Assembly (NCBI GenBank): GCA_964651475.1
Contig: CAZYXV010000017.1
Location: 1-64,000 of the forward strand
DNA length: 64,000 nucleotides
Source of the DNA: JBGSMF01 sp964651475
GTDB lineage: Bacteria; Chloroflexota; Anaerolineae; Fen-1058
Reading direction: 5' to 3'
The translations under genes and the position numbers were made by a program. Below the pieces are notes generated by a model. The model had not been told where the DNA came from. It ran no database searches and saw only the letters and a list, made by a program, of their open reading frames with translations. Shown here piece after piece: positions 62,847 to 64,000 of the stretch (positions are counted from its first letter, which is position 1; every line of letters begins with the position of its first letter).

Positions 62847-62930
62847 ATGCAGTAGGTATATTTCCACAAACCCAGAGCACCCCCGGTTGTATCTCTTGGT
62901 AGCCGCCCGGCAACCGTTCGAGTCTTTTAA
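62847..62930 (+). CDS. Leader ORF with TAG as third codon (probable readthrough sensor)
   Basis: ATG CAG TAG starts at 62847; after the TAG (62853-62855) the same frame stays open for 24 codons (GTA TAT TTC CAC and on) to TAA at 62928-62930. A normal ribosome would stop after two residues; only a ribosome that decodes TAG would continue, and its path crosses the entire 5' arm of the hairpin that hides the next gene's ribosome-binding site (62885-62897). It ends 21 bases before the next ATG. The upstream AAAGAAAAGACG is a weak purine-rich site. Located 17 bases after the suppressor tRNA. The coding role is inference: a short open frame could occur by chance, but its exact overlap with the hairpin is striking. 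Confidence 0.55.
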
Positions 62931-62951
62931 TTCAAAAAAGGAGATACAACC
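62884..62951 (+). promoter_or_regulatory. Shine-Dalgarno-sequestering hairpin with an alternative fold
   Basis: GGTTGTATCTC (62885-62895) pairs perfectly with GAGATACAACC (62941-62951); T-G and T-A pairs extend it to 13 bp (62885-62897 with 62939-62951). The 3' arm contains nearly all of the AAGGAG site (62938-62943) and abuts the ATG at 62952, so translation of the 153-residue protein should be blocked when it forms. The 5' arm has a second possible partner: CGGTTG (62884-62889) with CAACCG (62911-62916), which would free the site. This is the layout of a translational attenuator. Confidence 0.7.
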
Positions 62952-63413
62952 ATGAACACACTTTCACGGGCCATCACGGCCAAACTATTCAACAGTACTG
63001 ACACGTATACTGCGCTTCGGAAGCATTGGAGCGCGTTGATAAATTCCGACCGCAAACACGAACTGGCGGCGGCGCACCACCTGCTTTACCTCGCGCTTGC
63101 GGGCAAAGATTGGCGCAAAGGGTTTACTCCACCGACAAATCGCCGCAAGCTCGAAAACGGCGCACTGGTGGGCTGGAAGCTGTTCCGCGCGCTTGACACG
63201 CTTCATAGTAGAGTGAGCGAGGAATGGCTGCTTGAGCCTTTTGACGGCCTGGTTAGCCCGCAGATGCTTCAACAACTCAGGGAATTGCTGCCAAGAGTTG
63301 AATCGTATGCATACAAGCCAGAGCAATTTGCAAATGGGCATTTCCCGTTCGAGGCGTATCGCGCGCCAGAAACGATGCGCACTCCTTTGGATAAGGAAGC
63401 TGCTAATGCCTGA
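62952..63413 (+). CDS. Unknown 153-residue protein of the amber-suppressor operon
   Basis: ATG with AAGGAG 8 bases upstream, buried in the hairpin described separately. A mostly helical, basic, soluble protein: LRKHWSALINSDRKHELAAA, HHLLYLALAGKDWRKGFTPP, NRRKLENGALVGWKLFRALD, then EEWLLEPFDGLVSPQMLQQL and LPRVESYAYKPEQFANGHFP. No signal, membrane segment, metal cluster or known catalytic motif was recognised. Conserved-looking features worth testing are KGFTPPTNRRKL and the repeated aromatic-charged helices, which suggest RNA or protein binding. Its TGA (63411-63413) overlaps the ATG of the hydrolase-like gene, so the two are coupled. Family unknown to me; it may be the effector of the system. 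Confidence 0.75.
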   Translation: MNTLSRAITAKLFNSTDTYTALRKHWSALINSDRKHELAAAHHLLYLALAGKDWRKGFTPPTNRRKLENGALVGWKLFRALDTLHSRVSEEWLLEPFDGLVSPQMLQQLRELLPRVESYAYKPEQFANGHFPFEAYRAPETMRTPLDKEAANA

Positions 63414-63942
63414 ACTATAGCTGCCTGCGTGGTATGCCTACGTCCTGGTTCGCGCCGACATTCCGCTTGCCGATCAAATCGTTCAAGTTGGGCACGCCTG
63501 CCTGGAGGCCGGGCGCAGATTCAGCCAGCCAGAAGATTCGTGCAACCTGGTTGTACTCAGTGTCCCTTCCAAAGCGCACTTGCTCGATGCCGTCGAATCC
63601 ATCGAGTCAAGCGGCATCCGTTGCGCGGTCTTTTGCGAGCCAGACGATGACGTAGGACATACGGCGGCCTGTACCGAACCGGTTTGCGGTTCTCGCAGGC
63701 GCGTATTTCGACGCTTCCCGCTTTGGAAGGCTCAATGCCACCAGTGGGCGAGGGGGCCGCCCTTTAGATTATTTACTGGGTTTCACGTGGATGGTGTGGA
63801 CAGCGCGCGCTGTGGTGTGGCGATAGGTCAATGTTTGCTGCTCTCGGTTGATCTCAAAGATCCCATCCGATACCTCGACGGTGTAGCCGCGCGGGTACTG
63901 GTAATTCGGCACCAAGATTTCGGTCGGCGCGGTGACGGCTGA
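63406..63942 (+). CDS. Peptidyl-tRNA hydrolase 2-like protein with in-frame TAG at codon 5
   Basis: ATG (63406) overlaps the previous stop and has AAGGAA 7 bases upstream. The frame reads M-P-E-L-TAG-L-P-A-W, then AYVLVRADIPLADQIVQVGH, which is the N-terminal PTH2-type signature (VR.D...Q..Q..HA). NLVVLSVPSKAHLLDAVESI and CEPDDDVGHTAACTEPVCGS follow, and the domain ends about RRVFRRFPLWK. No alternative ATG, GTG or TTG start lies in this frame between the TAG and the domain, so the domain can only be made by TAG readthrough (or from a CTG right after it). The Gly-Lys usually seen before the AAQ..HA helix is absent, so activity is uncertain. The frame has no stop after the domain until TGA at 63942, overlapping the convergent gene. 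Confidence 0.75.
63746..63775 (+). terminator. Possible terminator after the hydrolase-like domain
   Basis: GGGCG (63746-63750), loop AGGGGGC, CGCCC (63758-63762), then TTTAGATTATTT. It lies about 12 bases past the expected end of the PTH2-like domain but before any in-frame stop codon. Confidence 0.45.
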
Positions 63943-64000
63943 ATCGTGGCGAAACTCGAACTCAAATTCGCGCTTGCCGATATCGAAGGACATACGCAGC
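63769..64000 (-). CDS. C-terminal end of a probable GH5-type glycoside hydrolase (partial)
   Basis: Only the last 76 codons are inside the window, and the frame continues past position 64000. FEFEFRHDSAVTAPTEILVP and NYQYPRGYTVEVSDGIFEIN, followed by a final beta strand AVHTIHVKP, match the small beta-sandwich at the C-terminus of GH5 endoglycoceramidase/cellulase-like enzymes. The catalytic barrel would lie outside the window, so the enzyme class is inferred from this tail alone. The gene is convergent with the PTH2-like frame, which overlaps it if translation continues to 63942. Confidence 0.55.
   Translation of the reverse strand, partial: LRMSFDIGKREFEFEFRHDSAVTAPTEILVPNYQYPRGYTVEVSDGIFEINREQQTLTYRHTTARAVHTIHVKPSK

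Noticed and set aside
63429..63655. Two short ORFs starting at 63429 and 63434 in other frames
   Set aside because: They overlap the PTH2-like frame, have no ribosome-binding site, and show no family sequence.
1..64000. Prophage, integron or CRISPR locus
   Set aside because: No capsid, portal, integrase, attC-type sites, cas genes or regular repeat-spacer pattern was seen anywhere in the window.

Overview
The window looks like a chromosomal segment of a Chloroflexota bacterium (Anaerolineae/Caldilineae-like). This is inferred from the SARP-type regulator with an ATPase and TPR tail, the exported proteins with Thr/Pro-rich linkers, two exported proteins ending in an YLPLI-type C-terminus, and the general gene complement. 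No rRNA is present to confirm it. There is no CRISPR array and no prophage. Vegetative promoters are easy to read: three sites have TTGAC(A/T), 17 bases, then TATACT or TACAAT.

Layout. 0.1-15.4 kb: a 4999-residue surface protein with a small partner gene, divergent from a large SARP regulator (15.5-18.9 kb). 18.9-20.5 kb: an ATPase gene broken at both ends and fused to a transposase remnant. 20.8-28.5 kb, minus strand: EamA transporter, small membrane protein, secreted metzincin protease, and a four-gene group (lipoprotein, esterase, small membrane protein, methyltransferase), then three tRNA genes. 28.9-39.9 kb, plus strand: a catabolic cluster (class III aminotransferase, aldehyde dehydrogenase, hydrolase, two-subunit CoA-transferase, C45 hydrolase, SH3 lipoprotein, creatininase) with an AbiEii-type pair inserted between the CoA-transferase genes. 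40-45.5 kb: tRNA-Lys, zinc-ribbon protein, a minus-strand rfbD-GT2-GT2-rnhB group, trmD and an ECF sigma factor. 45.6-54.1 kb: a complete peptide ABC uptake operon with two binding proteins. 54.7-58.6 kb: a soluble hybrid histidine kinase and two response regulators. 58.9-62.5 kb, minus strand: penicillin-binding protein 1C and a TPR/HEAT protein. Three MITE-like elements with terminal inverted repeats and target duplications lie between genes.

The most unusual locus is at 62.65-63.94 kb. An extended -10 promoter precedes a structured leader, then a tRNA gene with anticodon CTA (a predicted amber suppressor). Next come a short leader ORF with TAG as its third codon, a 13-bp hairpin that hides the ribosome-binding site of a 153-residue unknown protein, and a peptidyl-tRNA-hydrolase-2-like gene whose own fifth codon is TAG. 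TAG therefore sits at the start of two ORFs directly downstream of a tRNA able to read it. My reading is a self-contained operon whose output depends on amber readthrough: suppression would let ribosomes cross the leader TAG, open the hairpin, express the unknown protein, and complete the hydrolase. Elsewhere in the window TAG is a normal stop (metalloprotease, rnhB, one binding protein, one permease), so suppression must be limited, conditional or costly. The tRNA, both TAG codons and the hairpin are visible in the sequence; the regulatory logic and biological role are inference.
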